A stretch of DNA of 64,000 nt from JBBAAS01 sp041658125 (GCA_041658125.1 JBBAAS010000002.1:1-64000); one strand, 5' to 3'. Positions 1-8,359 are shown, counted from the first letter of the stretch. The notes: generated by a model not told the origin, from the sequence alone. Numbers and translations are program-made.

Positions 1-172
1 CAACACCGCATTCAATAAACTTTTCTGGAAATTTTTTAGCAAATTTACCAAGATGCAGAGAGGTCTTAAGATCGGCATTAACCACATAAATTTTTGGGTT
101 GCGGATAGCCAACTTGACCAGAGTGTCGCCGAAAGCTTCACGGATAGATTTATTGAGATTTTTGGAGTTCAT
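1..172 (-). CDS. Transketolase C-terminal subunit, 5' end only
   Basis: Only the first 57 codons are visible; the gene runs off the left edge. The N-terminus contains VVNADLKTS, the usual opening of the pyrimidine-binding half of a split transketolase; the catalytic Glu lies outside the window. Its ATG sits 23 bases inside the end of the N-terminal-subunit gene on the same strand, so the two are probably translationally coupled. Together they would form a heteromeric thiamine-diphosphate transketolase of the non-oxidative pentose phosphate pathway. A related split deoxyxylulose-type enzyme cannot be excluded from this fragment alone. Confidence 0.8.
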   Translation of the reverse strand, partial: MNSKNLNKSIREAFGDTLVKLAIRNPKIYVVNADLKTSLHLGKFAKKFPEKFIECGV

Positions 173-932
173 TTTGGGCTAAGTGGTAAAGCTTTTCGGA
201 GAGATTTTTGATATCGTGATAGTGGTAATCGTATTGCATGAAAGAAATCCCCTTCCCGAGAATGGTTTTAGCGATGATACAGTGAGGATAATCGGATTTG
301 GCTGATTTTTTCAGAGCCTGAATGATTTTGGGGAAATTATGGCCGTCGACTGTGGTGACCGTCCAACCAAACTGAATATATTTGGCGGCCAGATTGCCCA
401 AGGGCATAATATCGTGAGTCGAACCGTCAATTTGATACTGATTGTAATCAATAATGTTTATCAGATTACCAAGCTTGTATTTGGAGGCAAACATAGCGGC
501 TTCCCAAACTTGACCTTCCTGATGTTCACCGTCGGAAGTAAGACAAATGGTGGTGTGGCTTTTATCGCCGAGAGCTAAACCGGCGGCAAAAGATAGACCC
601 TGGCCAAGAGAACCGGAGGAGTATTCAACTCCGGGAACTTCGGTGGAAACGTGACCCTGAAGAATGGAACCGAAAGAAGAATAGGACGGAAATAAATCCT
701 TTGGAAAATAACCGGCATTGGCTAAGACAACGTAAAGAGCCGGACAAAGATGGCCGGCGGAGAGTATAAAATGATCTTTTTTGAAATCAAAAATTTGGGA
801 AAAATAGACAGCCGTTATAAGATCGAGGCTGGAGAGAGAACCGCCAATGTGGCCGCCGCCAGATTGATAGATCAACTCGAGAAGATCAATGCGGAGTTTC
901 TGACTAGTTTGGAAAAGAGGATGCTTGAACAC
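150..932 (-). CDS. Transketolase N-terminal subunit
   Basis: Predicted cytosolic thiamine-diphosphate-binding half of a two-gene transketolase, 260 aa. Visible motifs are GGGHIGGSLSSLDLI near the N-terminus (phosphate/cofactor contact) and the TPP signature SDGEHQEGQVWEA followed about 20 residues later by IIDYNQ. I chose the GTG at 932 rather than an ATG at 1013: similarity begins just after it, a TATACT box ends six bases upstream, and the longer version would run into the divergent sigma-factor gene. The downstream C-terminal-subunit gene overlaps its end. Roughly 260-280 aa is normal for this subunit. Confidence 0.88.
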   Translation of the reverse strand: MFKHPLFQTSQKLRIDLLELIYQSGGGHIGGSLSSLDLITAVYFSQIFDFKKDHFILSAGHLCPALYVVLANAGYFPKDLFPSYSSFGSILQGHVSTEVPGVEYSSGSLGQGLSFAAGLALGDKSHTTICLTSDGEHQEGQVWEAAMFASKYKLGNLINIIDYNQYQIDGSTHDIMPLGNLAAKYIQFGWTVTTVDGHNFPKIIQALKKSAKSDYPHCIIAKTILGKGISFMQYDYHYHDIKNLSEKLYHLAQNELQKSQ

Positions 933-938
933 AGAATA

Positions 939-944
939 AGTATA
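939..944 (-). promoter_or_regulatory. -10 box of the transketolase operon
   Basis: TATACT six bases upstream of the GTG start of the transketolase N-terminal subunit. At that distance transcription would begin at or next to the start codon (leaderless mRNA). No convincing Shine-Dalgarno sequence precedes the GTG. Confidence 0.5.
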
Positions 945-956
945 GGGGAAATGCGG

Positions 957-962
957 TAAAAT
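957..962 (+). promoter_or_regulatory. -10 box of the ECF sigma gene
   Basis: TAAAAT eight bases before the ATG of the sigma-factor gene. It is divergent from, and about a dozen bases away from, the transketolase -10 box, so two back-to-back promoters share a very short intergenic space. Confidence 0.4.
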
Positions 963-970
963 TAGCAACC

Positions 971-1486
971 ATGGAAGATTTTTATAAAAAGTATCAAAAA
1001 GGGATAAGAGCATATGTGGCTAAAAAGATAGATGATGAAGGAACGGCAGAAGAGTTGACCCATGATATTTTGTTGGCAGGATATGAAGGACAAAAAGACT
1101 TTCGAGGAGAGGCAAACGAATTTTCCTGGCTGTGCGGGATTGCCAATCATAAAATAATTGATTATTACCGAAAAAAGAAAATTAAAACCATTTTGTTTTC
1201 AGCCAGTCCGATATTTGAAGAAATTGCCGATAAAGCCTTAACGCCGGAAAGAGATGCATTGAAAAATGAATTGAAAGAAGAAATAAAACAAACTTTTTCG
1301 GATTTAAACGAAGGGTATGAAAAAATTCTGCGACTAAAGTATATAGACGGCCTGAAGATAAAAGAGGTGGCCAAAGTTTTGAAAACCAGTATTAAAGCAG
1401 TGGAGGCAAAACTGATCCGGGCAAAGAAAAAATTCAGGCTGGCCTGGAACTATGACGATAATAAAAAGACTCGACAAGATAGGTAA
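971..1486 (+). CDS. ECF-type RNA polymerase sigma factor
   Basis: 171-aa sigma-70 family protein with the two-domain layout of ECF sigmas. Residues about 5-70 form region 2, with AEELTHDILL and the DNA-melting/-10 segment FSWLCGIANHKIIDYYRKKK. Residues about 105-160 form region 4, a helix-turn-helix reading LKIKEVAKVLKTSIKAVEAK. It would direct RNA polymerase to a small regulon. The next gene overlaps its 3' end by 35 bases and encodes a small two-helix membrane protein, the usual place for an anti-sigma partner, although no known anti-sigma domain is recognisable. The inducing signal is unknown. Confidence 0.85.
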   Translation: MEDFYKKYQKGIRAYVAKKIDDEGTAEELTHDILLAGYEGQKDFRGEANEFSWLCGIANHKIIDYYRKKKIKTILFSASPIFEEIADKALTPERDALKNELKEEIKQTFSDLNEGYEKILRLKYIDGLKIKEVAKVLKTSIKAVEAKLIRAKKKFRLAWNYDDNKKTRQDR

Positions 1487-1796
1487 ATTATTTTTTTTGA
1501 TAACGGTGAGACAGGGATGGAAATTGGGACGAAATTTGTATTTATTAGTAAGAGAGCCGGATCAAACGATCAGAAGTTTGTGGAAAGATAAGGATAAGTC
1601 GCAAATATTTTTATTGACGATAGTATTTTTGGCGCCGATATGGGGCTATTTTGGACTGAGAATAGGCTGGGATGAACTCCGATACGGATTTATCAAACCG
1701 GGATATGGAGGAGTATTTTTAGGAGCAATAGGAATGGAAATAGTAATATTTTTACTTTTGGGTTATTGGATTAATCGAGTCAGAAAAAACAGATGA
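1452..1796 (+). CDS. Small two-helix membrane protein downstream of ECF sigma
   Basis: 114 aa with a basic N-terminus and two predicted transmembrane helices, at about residues 50-68 (IFLLTIVFLAPIWGYFG) and 88-106 (GAIGMEIVIFLLLGYWI). I do not recognise a family. It overlaps the sigma gene by 35 bases and the next gene by 4 (ATGA), so it is in the same operon. By position it could be a membrane anti-sigma factor or signal receiver for the ECF sigma; that is inference from context only. Its TGA stop lies inside the downstream start. Confidence 0.65.
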   Translation: MTIIKRLDKIGKLFFLITVRQGWKLGRNLYLLVREPDQTIRSLWKDKDKSQIFLLTIVFLAPIWGYFGLRIGWDELRYGFIKPGYGGVFLGAIGMEIVIFLLLGYWINRVRKNR

Positions 1797-2176
1797 GTAT
1801 TTTTAGTAATTTGAGAGAAAAAGAAGCAAAGTTGAGATTTACCGGACAAATTGATTATTATGACCAATCGATTAGGTTTGGAAGCCGACGAATACCCCGA
1901 GAAATACTAGAAGGGACACCCATGGGAAAAATGTTTAATTTTATGGAGATTCAGGCTGAAATAGCAAGAGAACCATTAAAAACCCGACATTCTGATGCGA
2001 CAGCAAGACAAAATATAAATAGTTTAAGACAAAACGCGGAGGAAGTTTGCCGGTCTACTACTAAGAATAGAGACTGGCTGGAAACAACAAAAGGATGGTT
2101 ACTAGAATGGGAAGAAAGAAATCTAGTTGTGGACGTTCCCGAAGTGCGAGAAATGGCAGAAGTGGAAATAGAATAG
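1793..2176 (+). CDS. Hypothetical soluble protein, third gene of the sigma operon
   Basis: 127 aa, highly charged, no signal peptide or membrane segment, and no family recognised. It overlaps the membrane-protein gene by ATGA, so translation is probably coupled. The middle (residues about 45-100) is predicted helical and rich in Arg, Glu and Asn. It may act with the sigma/membrane pair. Confidence that it is a gene rests on the tight operon overlap and length. Confidence 0.55.
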   Translation: MSIFSNLREKEAKLRFTGQIDYYDQSIRFGSRRIPREILEGTPMGKMFNFMEIQAEIAREPLKTRHSDATARQNINSLRQNAEEVCRSTTKNRDWLETTKGWLLEWEERNLVVDVPEVREMAEVEIE

Positions 2177-2192
2177 GTTATAATTTGCAAGG

Positions 2193-2435
2193 ATGCCAAA
2201 ATGGTCAACAGCGGTGATGTCAAATTGGGCGATAAAAAGGCAGGTTTATCACCGATTAAGTGAGGGTGAACTGCAATGGGCGTTTGAGGGTTATCAAAGA
2301 AGAGAGGCGTCCACGCAGAAAGATTGTCTGAATTTTGTAAGATCAACTAATAACGAGGAAATCGGGATAACGGCGAGCCAAAAATCAGGGGAAAAATGGC
2401 TGGTGGTATCGGTGTGGAGAAGAAAACTTTACTAA
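2193..2435 (+). CDS. Hypothetical 80-aa protein
   Basis: Short, basic, tryptophan-containing protein with no recognised domain. A TATAAT box at 2179-2184 lies eight bases before the ATG, the spacing seen at many other starts here, which supports expression as its own leaderless transcript. The C-terminus (GEKWLVVSVWRRKLY) looks like a closing beta strand. Function unknown. Confidence 0.45.
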   Translation: MPKWSTAVMSNWAIKRQVYHRLSEGELQWAFEGYQRREASTQKDCLNFVRSTNNEEIGITASQKSGEKWLVVSVWRRKLY

Positions 2436-2460
2436 AAGATAGGTAGAGTAAAATAGGTTA

Positions 2461-2862
2461 TGAAATTGAATGAATGCAGAGGTAACGGTCCGTTAAGACA
2501 AGCTACTTTGGCACTTTTGTTTAAAAATAATCAAATATTGTTGGCAATGAAAAAAAGAGGTTTTGGACAAGGCAGAGGAAACGGGTTTAGAGGGAACAAT
2601 AGAGTTGAAAGCGATAAAACACAAAATGGATTATAATGAAGACCAAAAAATGCTTGAGGATAAATATTTTTTAGTAGTTAAAGTGACCGATCTTAAGGGT
2701 GAGTTAACGGAGGAGTTTGAGGGCGGAAAGAATAAATGGATGACAGTTAAGGAAATAACGGATTGGGAGAATTTATTTGACGGAGTGCAGGAAAGCATTG
2801 ATTTAACGGAAGAAAAAAAACTTGATTTTGTGGAGACAAAATATGTGGTGAAGGGATACTAG
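2461..2862 (+). pseudogene. Decayed Nudix hydrolase (8-oxo-dGTPase type)
   Basis: The first part, from the ATG at 2461, reads like the start of a MutT-type Nudix protein: ATLALLFKNNQILLAMKKRGFGQG. The frame then stops near 2636. In another frame, starting around 2563, the protein resumes as AEETGLEGTIELKAI, the end of a Nudix box plus the C-terminal half, ending at 2862. The catalytic box between them (G-x5-E-x7-RE) is missing. The junction bases read plausibly in both frames, as expected after deletion between two similar short sequences. A metagenome assembly error is the main alternative. Confidence 0.65.
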
Positions 2863-2886
2863 AAACGAATAGTATAAAATTCGGTA

Positions 2887-3633
2887 GTGAAAGATAAGTT
2901 CATTGCCAGTTGTAAAGAATTGCTAAGCGCCTATAAACAAGGTTTGTTGGGCAACTGTACCATGCCGGAGGACAGCAACCCCGGATTTAATAGAAAGGAA
3001 AAAGAATGGAGATTGGCTTATTTTACTTTGCCAATGAGTTTAAATTATCAAAGAGATAACTATAAATTATGGGAAGCAGCGCTAAAAACCTATAACGACG
3101 ACCAAACGAGAGAGGTGTTTGAGGTTGAAAAAGTCAGCAAGTTATCGACGGAAGAATTAAGAAAAAAAATGATGAAATATAAAGTGGCCTTGCAACCAAA
3201 TAAACACATAAATACATGGAAAACAATTTCAGAAACAGTTTTTAACAACTGGGGAAGTTTTAGTAATTTATTTGAATCGACAAATAATGATTTAGAGATT
3301 ATTAAGGAGTGGGTGCAAAAAAAATATAAGAAAGGGTTCCCTTACCTGTCAGGGCCGAAAATTTTTAATTATTGGAGTTTTATTATCAGTACTTATGGAC
3401 AAGTTCCTCTGAAAAATAAACAGTTAATTGAAATTGCACCGGATACTCATGTAACTAAATGTTCGGTAGTTTTAGGATTAATTACTCCAGCAGAAGCAGA
3501 AAAGTTAAGTAAAGATGAAATATCAAAACGATGGAGAGAAGCGTTAACGGGTTCGAGAATCAGTCCAATTGAAATGCATCCACCGCTTTGGTTTTGGAGC
3601 AGAAATGGGTTTAAGTATAAATTAAAAATTTGA
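2887..3633 (+). CDS. Hypothetical 248-aa protein
   Basis: Soluble, mostly helical protein starting at GTG, with a TAAAAT box six bases upstream. The C-terminal half contains PYLSGPKIFNYWSFI and then IAPDTHVTKCSVVLGLI, a pattern that weakly recalls the catalytic helix region and conserved Asp of helix-hairpin-helix DNA glycosylases. I cannot confirm this by eye, so I leave the function open. It ends with an aromatic-rich tail (PPLWFWSRNGFKYKLKI). No operon partner. Confidence 0.55.
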   Translation: MKDKFIASCKELLSAYKQGLLGNCTMPEDSNPGFNRKEKEWRLAYFTLPMSLNYQRDNYKLWEAALKTYNDDQTREVFEVEKVSKLSTEELRKKMMKYKVALQPNKHINTWKTISETVFNNWGSFSNLFESTNNDLEIIKEWVQKKYKKGFPYLSGPKIFNYWSFIISTYGQVPLKNKQLIEIAPDTHVTKCSVVLGLITPAEAEKLSKDEISKRWREALTGSRISPIEMHPPLWFWSRNGFKYKLKI

Positions 3634-3722
3634 GAGTTGGACTTTGTTGCCCAAAAGTAAAGATTATAACCTGATTATGACCTGTTTTGGGATCGATAAA
3701 GAGATTAGAAGAATCGGAAGAG

Positions 3723-4346
3723 TTATTCAGTCAACAGATCGTCGAAGTTGATATACATTTCATTTATTTTGTTCTCTAGAATTTGATTATTTTTTATTTC
3801 TTCAATAACTCGCTCGATCTCATCGTACATGGTTTTCCTGCCACCAGAAATACCGTCAATAAAATTTCGGATATTATCAGTATCCGGTTGTTTTTGGATG
3901 TATTGTTTTAGGAGCAAGTGCCATCGTTGGACATCTTCTGCTTTCAAGTTGTACGAAAGTTCTTCGGGATGTATTTGATCAAAATAACCAGAGATTGTTT
4001 TCCAGTCCTTGATTCTGTCGTAAAATAGAATATCTTCGTAAATTTTTATGGCTTGGGTTGCATAAACAGAATCAGGGATAAGGGGATATATATTGTGTTT
4101 ACGATAGAAGTTTTCTCTGATTCTATCTACTAATGAATGAAACTTTACACCGGTTGTAAATGATGATTGGACTATTACTTCGGCCAAATTATTCTCATGT
4201 GAATGGGTTTTGTCTCTGTCGGTTATCCCCAGATAACGAATATCTGGAAAACTTGTACCAACAAAAAAGGCTGCTTTGTCTTTTACGTTAAATAGGCGGT
4301 CAAATACTTTATAGGTAAGGACAATGTGAGTTATGGGTGCAGCCAC
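3723..4346 (-). CDS. Zinc-dependent phospholipase C-like / S1-P1 fold hydrolase
   Basis: 207 aa starting at GTG, with a TACAAT box five bases upstream. The N-terminus MAAPITHIVLTYKVFD, then FVGTSFPDIRYLG, DKTHSHEN and GVKFHSLVDRI gives spaced His and Asp residues typical of the alpha-helical zinc phospholipase C/P1 nuclease fold, where the N-terminal region and internal HxH and H-D sites bind metal. No signal peptide is seen, so it probably acts in the cytosol. It is convergent with the preceding hypothetical gene and followed upstream by tRNA-Cys. Confidence 0.6.
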   Translation of the reverse strand: MAAPITHIVLTYKVFDRLFNVKDKAAFFVGTSFPDIRYLGITDRDKTHSHENNLAEVIVQSSFTTGVKFHSLVDRIRENFYRKHNIYPLIPDSVYATQAIKIYEDILFYDRIKDWKTISGYFDQIHPEELSYNLKAEDVQRWHLLLKQYIQKQPDTDNIRNFIDGISGGRKTMYDEIERVIEEIKNNQILENKINEMYINFDDLLTE

Positions 4347-4397
4347 AGCTTATTGTAACAAAATTATTTGTACCTATCTTTCCGTATTTTTATTTTG

Positions 4398-4468
4398 AGA
4401 CCCGGGCGGGAGTTGAACCCGCCTGAAAGGTTTTGCAGACCTCTGTATAACCGCTTTACTACCGGGTC
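4398..4468 (-). tRNA. tRNA-Cys (GCA)
   Basis: Cloverleaf on the minus strand: acceptor GACCCGG pairs with CCGGGTC, the anticodon arm GAGGT/ACCTT encloses loop CTGCAAA (anticodon GCA), and the T arm GGCGGGTTCAACTCCCGCC is regular. Discriminator is U. CCA is not encoded. Confidence 0.93.
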
Positions 4469-4498
4469 GAGAACTGGTCTATTTTACCAAAACAAGGA

Positions 4499-4504
4499 TA
4501 TAAT
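4499..4504 (+). promoter_or_regulatory. -10 box, leaderless Nudix gene
   Basis: TATAAT exactly six bases before the ATG of the Nudix gene at 4511. Transcription would start on or beside the A of ATG. Confidence 0.5.
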
Positions 4505-4510
4505 TGGGCC

Positions 4511-5023
4511 ATGGCAATAAATAATGACCCTGATATTCACCAAAATGTAATTTGTGCCAATATCTTTGTCAGAAAGGATGATAAGTATATGCTGATTAGA
4601 AGATCACCCTTGAAAAAATGGTTGCCAAATACCTTACATCCAATTGGAGGGAAGGTTGAGCTAAACGAAAATCCATATATAGCGGCACAAAGAGAAGTGT
4701 GGGAAGAGGCTGGAGTTAAGGTAAAAAATATGAAATTAGAGGCGGTGATATTGGAAATTAGTCCGGTTAAAGGTGATCCGACCAATTGGTTAATTTTTCA
4801 TTTCACGGCTGATTATGAATCAGGAGAAGTAAAACAAAGCGAAGAAGGAGTTTTTGAATGGCACACGGTGGAAGAAATTAAAAAAGATAAATTATTTCCA
4901 TCGGTTAGGGCAACAATAGATCACATTTTAAATAAAAATGACGGAACGGTGTTTGCAACGATAAAATACGATGACGAAAAACAAAATATTGTAGAAATTA
5001 AAAAAGATCTTTGTACAGTTTAG
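4511..5023 (+). CDS. Nudix hydrolase
   Basis: 170-aa pyrophosphohydrolase. The Nudix box is complete, GGKVELNENPYIAAQREV followed by WEEAGV, matching G-x5-E-x7-REUxEExGU, at about residues 46-69, so Mg-dependent hydrolysis of a nucleoside diphosphate linked to X is expected. The substrate cannot be read from sequence. It stands alone with its own promoter and is convergent with the next gene, with stops only 8 bases apart. Confidence 0.88.
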   Translation: MAINNDPDIHQNVICANIFVRKDDKYMLIRRSPLKKWLPNTLHPIGGKVELNENPYIAAQREVWEEAGVKVKNMKLEAVILEISPVKGDPTNWLIFHFTADYESGEVKQSEEGVFEWHTVEEIKKDKLFPSVRATIDHILNKNDGTVFATIKYDDEKQNIVEIKKDLCTV

Positions 5024-5031
5024 ATTTTCGT

Positions 5032-6774
5032 CTATTTGCCTTTGATCAACAGTCCACCCCATTCAACCAGAGTAAAACCACGGCGAGGGACGGAGGTAAG
5101 AGATTGAGGAATCAGGGGTCGGGGTTGTTGAAGACCTTCAAACTCTAAAAAGATTCTAATAACAGTGTCGGGGCGGGGATTAACGGCGAGAGGAGCTAAG
5201 CGGTTCATGTCAGCAGTGTTAAGCCAGGTAAGACGGACATAAGGAGTTTGTGGAAGCCTTGACTGCCAGAATTCCATAAAGTCAGCTGATTCTTGAGTGT
5301 TGAGACCAAGTTGAGAAAGTTGAGATTTTAGAGTTCTAATTAAGTTTTGTTGGGAAACAACAACACCACGATTTTGATAGTCGGGGTAAGTCCCCCAGCC
5401 CATACCTTCCCAGAAAAGATAGGGGTAGGATTGGTTTTGGTAAGTTAAGTTGCCGGAAGGTTTAGCTAAAACTGTCCAGCCATCGGAGGGATAGAGAGGA
5501 TCACTTTGGGACATATCAGCACCAACTTTGACGTTAATGACGGTATCTTGAGTTGGATAAAGATAAATAACAGGTTTACCGCATTCAACCATAGGCGCGT
5601 ATTGGCTGTTAACATAAACAATCCAGTCGCCACTTAAGTCTTGGTACAAAAAGTGATTATGAGTTTCGTTATATTGATCGATGCTCATGATGGGCGGAGC
5701 AGATGGATAGTCACGACCGGTTTTATAGTTATCGTATAAAACCTTAAGTAATTCGTTTTGAATGTTTTTAATCTGATAAATTTTTTTGTCCGGGGAATAA
5801 GTAACATTGCCGACTTCCTGTTTTTCAATGAGGAGAGAAGAGTTGGCTTTAATGACGGTACTGGCGGTACCAAGGCCGCATTGGAAAGGAATACCGGGTT
5901 CAAATTGGTCTTTATTAATACCACCCGAAGTAAAGGTGACCCGGGGAACTTTATCATCGCTGGTAAATCCAGTATCGAGACGATAACTTAACAGGGTAAA
6001 ATCGGGCAATTTGAGAAATATTTCCCGGCCTAAAATGTTTTGGCTTTTATAGGCATCGGTATAAACACTATAAAAATCACCATGAGGTGAGGTTAAATAT
6101 TTGACTGGATTTTTGAGTGAGGGAAAAAACTGAGAAGGACCAAGACCGGCCGGAGCGGTAATAAATACCTGATTGCCGACATTAATATAGTCAGGCGGAA
6201 GTAAGCCGAGGGTGTCGTAGGAGATAAATTTTATTTTTGTTTTGTCAAAAATATTGTTCAGCTCGTTTTTAGTATCTTTGTCGACAATGAGAGATTCAAT
6301 GAGGTTATATTGATTTTTGTCTTTAATAATTCGATAAATATTGGTATTTCCCATACCGCCATAAGCAATGAAAGAAACGATCAGCTCAGACCCGGATGAG
6401 AAAGTGGCAACTTTGTAAGCTTCTGTTTGTTGCGGTAGTTCTCCGTTTGGGCCGGAAGTTTTTAAAACATCAGGGTTAGATACTTTAACGGGTTTATCAA
6501 GCCAGGTGATTTGGCCGAAAGTAGAGTCGGGGACGGAGGTTGGAGCCACAGAAGGAGCGGGAGTTGCGGTGGGGGGAAGCGGAACGATGGCAGTTTTGGG
6601 AATTTTGGAAAAATAGCCATAAGCAAAAACAGCGGTAGAGGTTAAAAGAATTCCGATAAGAATTCCGGGAAGAATGGAAAGTTTTTTAGGAGAAGGAGTA
6701 ATGGAAGGAATGCGAACTTCGGGGGAAGTAATAGGGTCAATGCTGGGGGCTGGAGTGGGGGTTTGTTCTATCAT
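5032..6774 (-). CDS. Membrane-anchored surface protein with KPVIYLYP domain
   Basis: 580 aa. A Pro/Ser/Thr-rich cytoplasmic start is followed by one transmembrane helix at about residues 31-53 (LSILPGILIGILLTSTAVFAY), a Pro/Thr linker, and a large extracytoplasmic part. The C-terminal third begins CGKPVIYLYPTQDTVINV and contains YPYLFWEGMGWG and FTLVEWGG. I know this module as a recurrent, unnamed domain in CPR surface proteins; its activity is unknown. It overlaps the upstream MEMO-family gene by 4 bases (ATGA), so the two are co-translated and probably act together at the cell surface. Confidence 0.75.
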   Translation of the reverse strand: MIEQTPTPAPSIDPITSPEVRIPSITPSPKKLSILPGILIGILLTSTAVFAYGYFSKIPKTAIVPLPPTATPAPSVAPTSVPDSTFGQITWLDKPVKVSNPDVLKTSGPNGELPQQTEAYKVATFSSGSELIVSFIAYGGMGNTNIYRIIKDKNQYNLIESLIVDKDTKNELNNIFDKTKIKFISYDTLGLLPPDYINVGNQVFITAPAGLGPSQFFPSLKNPVKYLTSPHGDFYSVYTDAYKSQNILGREIFLKLPDFTLLSYRLDTGFTSDDKVPRVTFTSGGINKDQFEPGIPFQCGLGTASTVIKANSSLLIEKQEVGNVTYSPDKKIYQIKNIQNELLKVLYDNYKTGRDYPSAPPIMSIDQYNETHNHFLYQDLSGDWIVYVNSQYAPMVECGKPVIYLYPTQDTVINVKVGADMSQSDPLYPSDGWTVLAKPSGNLTYQNQSYPYLFWEGMGWGTYPDYQNRGVVVSQQNLIRTLKSQLSQLGLNTQESADFMEFWQSRLPQTPYVRLTWLNTADMNRLAPLAVNPRPDTVIRIFLEFEGLQQPRPLIPQSLTSVPRRGFTLVEWGGLLIKGK

Positions 6775-7946
6775 AGATTGATGATAACACTACCGTAATC
6801 TAAACTGCTAGAGACAACGGAAAAGTCTGAAGAAAATGAATCAAAAATTGATCGGATTTTGATAAGACGAGCAGGCGAGCGATCAAAGAAAACCTGATTT
6901 CCCTGCCGAACGAGAGGAGAAAAAACCAAAGTTAACTGTGAGTTTTTAATAAAACCGGAAATGGCAATGTCGGGAGAAAAGTTAATGGTTAGATGATTTT
7001 GGTTTTTAACGATCGAATTAACATCTTTTGTGGGATTCAGAGTAATATCGGCAGTAACATTGTGAGGAAAGGAAAGATTGGGGTTAATTTGATCAACGCC
7101 ATAAAAAAAGCGATCACCCAGAGAAACGGATTGGTTTTTAGGGTCGATATTTTGAGTAAAAGTAAAAGTAGTAACGGATGAATTTGTTTTTGAAGAAAGA
7201 GCTTTTTGATAGGAGCCTATAAAGTGGGTGGTGGTTTCGGTAATCGGGTTACCGGCCAATAAACCGGAATTGGTATGAGAAAAAAGATCAAAAGATGGCG
7301 CTTTTTTAGCTTTAGAAAATTGAGTCAAAAGATAAAGAGATTGAGGGCTATCAACTTCAAGTTGATTAAGACTTTGTGCATCAAGATGTTGGAGAGCAAA
7401 AAGACTTTTTTGATCGTGAACGTCGGCGATGGCAGCGGGAAGATAATGGGAAAAATCAACTGAAGCAATGAAAAGACAGTCGAAGCGACAGACAGAGTTA
7501 ATTTGAGTAAATAAATTGTGTAAGTCGGCAAAAGGATATTTTTGACCAATAAGGATCGGAAAAATTTGAGCATTTGGAAAAACGGATTTGAGATCGGGAA
7601 GAAGATTGTAAATTGCATGGTCGGATTTGAGAAGATTATTATTAAGGGTAAGACCGGAAATATTTAATGAGTGATCGAAGAGAATTTTGCCATTGGCTAG
7701 ATCCCAATTAGCATCGGCGTAATAAAGACCGGTTTGATTTGAGGAAAAATGATCAGGACCAATAAGGATAATATGGCGGGTAAAAGGCCGTTTTTGAGCA
7801 ATGGTTTTGAGGAATTCAAGACGTTTGTCTTTGACGAGGTTGTGGTGAGGCAAAACGACAGAAACCGGTTGAAAATAGATTTTGAAAAAGAAAAAGCCGA
7901 AAACCAAGCTGACTCCCAGAAAAAGGCCGAGCAAAAAACGGGGCAT
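6771..7946 (-). CDS. AmmeMemoRadiSam system protein B (MEMO1 family), membrane-anchored
   Basis: 391 aa. An N-terminal hydrophobic segment (FLLGLFLGVSLVFGFFFF) is followed by a MEMO-like domain: VVLPHHNLV, IILIGPDHFSS, SDHAIYNLLPDL, FPILIG and ASVDFSHYLP, then DVHDQKSL. MEMO proteins share the fold of class III extradiol dioxygenases and keep similar His residues; their role in bacteria is uncertain. The anchor and a roughly 140-aa beta-rich C-terminal extension are unlike the usual 270-aa cytosolic form. It is the upstream partner of the surface protein it overlaps. Confidence 0.78.
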   Translation of the reverse strand: MPRFLLGLFLGVSLVFGFFFFKIYFQPVSVVLPHHNLVKDKRLEFLKTIAQKRPFTRHIILIGPDHFSSNQTGLYYADANWDLANGKILFDHSLNISGLTLNNNLLKSDHAIYNLLPDLKSVFPNAQIFPILIGQKYPFADLHNLFTQINSVCRFDCLFIASVDFSHYLPAAIADVHDQKSLFALQHLDAQSLNQLEVDSPQSLYLLTQFSKAKKAPSFDLFSHTNSGLLAGNPITETTTHFIGSYQKALSSKTNSSVTTFTFTQNIDPKNQSVSLGDRFFYGVDQINPNLSFPHNVTADITLNPTKDVNSIVKNQNHLTINFSPDIAISGFIKNSQLTLVFSPLVRQGNQVFFDRSPARLIKIRSIFDSFSSDFSVVSSSLDYGSVIINL

Positions 7947-7947
7947 A

Positions 7948-8316
7948 TTACTGGCTAATAACTCTGACTTCGCTTTCCCCTCTTTTCTTCTCCAGCCGAT
8001 TGCCGACTTTCCAATCCCTTTTTGATCTTATTTTTTTAGTTTTGCCATTGTCGAGCTTAAGATAGGCATAATCAACATCATAAACTTCACCGCCGCCATC
8101 ATCATCGGCCTGATATTTGTGTTCGGTTTTGATTTCAGTAATAGTGCCGGACCATTGCTCGTTTAAAGATTTAAAAACAAAAAAGAGACTAACAACGGCA
8201 GCAATACCAAGACCTTTGAGGGTGTTAACTTTTTCGGCCGGATCGGGAACTAAAAGAAAAATGAAAAGAGCCAGGAGAACAAAAATAATCAGCCACCAGG
8301 TGAGAGATTTTTTCAT
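7948..8316 (-). CDS. Small two-helix membrane protein
   Basis: 122 aa. Two transmembrane helices at about residues 5-23 and 33-50 are followed by a soluble acidic/basic domain (ADDDGGGEVYDVDYAYLKLD, then a Lys/Arg-rich end) predicted to be beta-stranded. Family not recognised. It lies one base upstream of the MEMO-family gene, so it is the first gene of that three-gene operon. A TATAAT box six bases before its ATG drives the operon. Confidence 0.7.
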   Translation of the reverse strand: MKKSLTWWLIIFVLLALFIFLLVPDPAEKVNTLKGLGIAAVVSLFFVFKSLNEQWSGTITEIKTEHKYQADDDGGGEVYDVDYAYLKLDNGKTKKIRSKRDWKVGNRLEKKRGESEVRVISQ

Positions 8317-8322
8317 ACTGAG

Positions 8323-8328
8323 ATTATA
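8323..8328 (-). promoter_or_regulatory. -10 box of the MEMO operon
   Basis: TATAAT on the minus strand, six bases before the ATG at 8316. It is divergent from the -10 box of the Nudix gene at 8360. Confidence 0.5.
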
Positions 8329-8347
8329 TTACATAATTTGGAGATGA

Positions 8348-8353
8348 TATGAT
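8348..8353 (+). promoter_or_regulatory. -10 box of the IDI-like Nudix gene
   Basis: TATGAT six bases before the ATG at 8360, the same leaderless spacing as elsewhere in the window. Confidence 0.4.
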
Positions 8354-8359
8354 TTTGGC

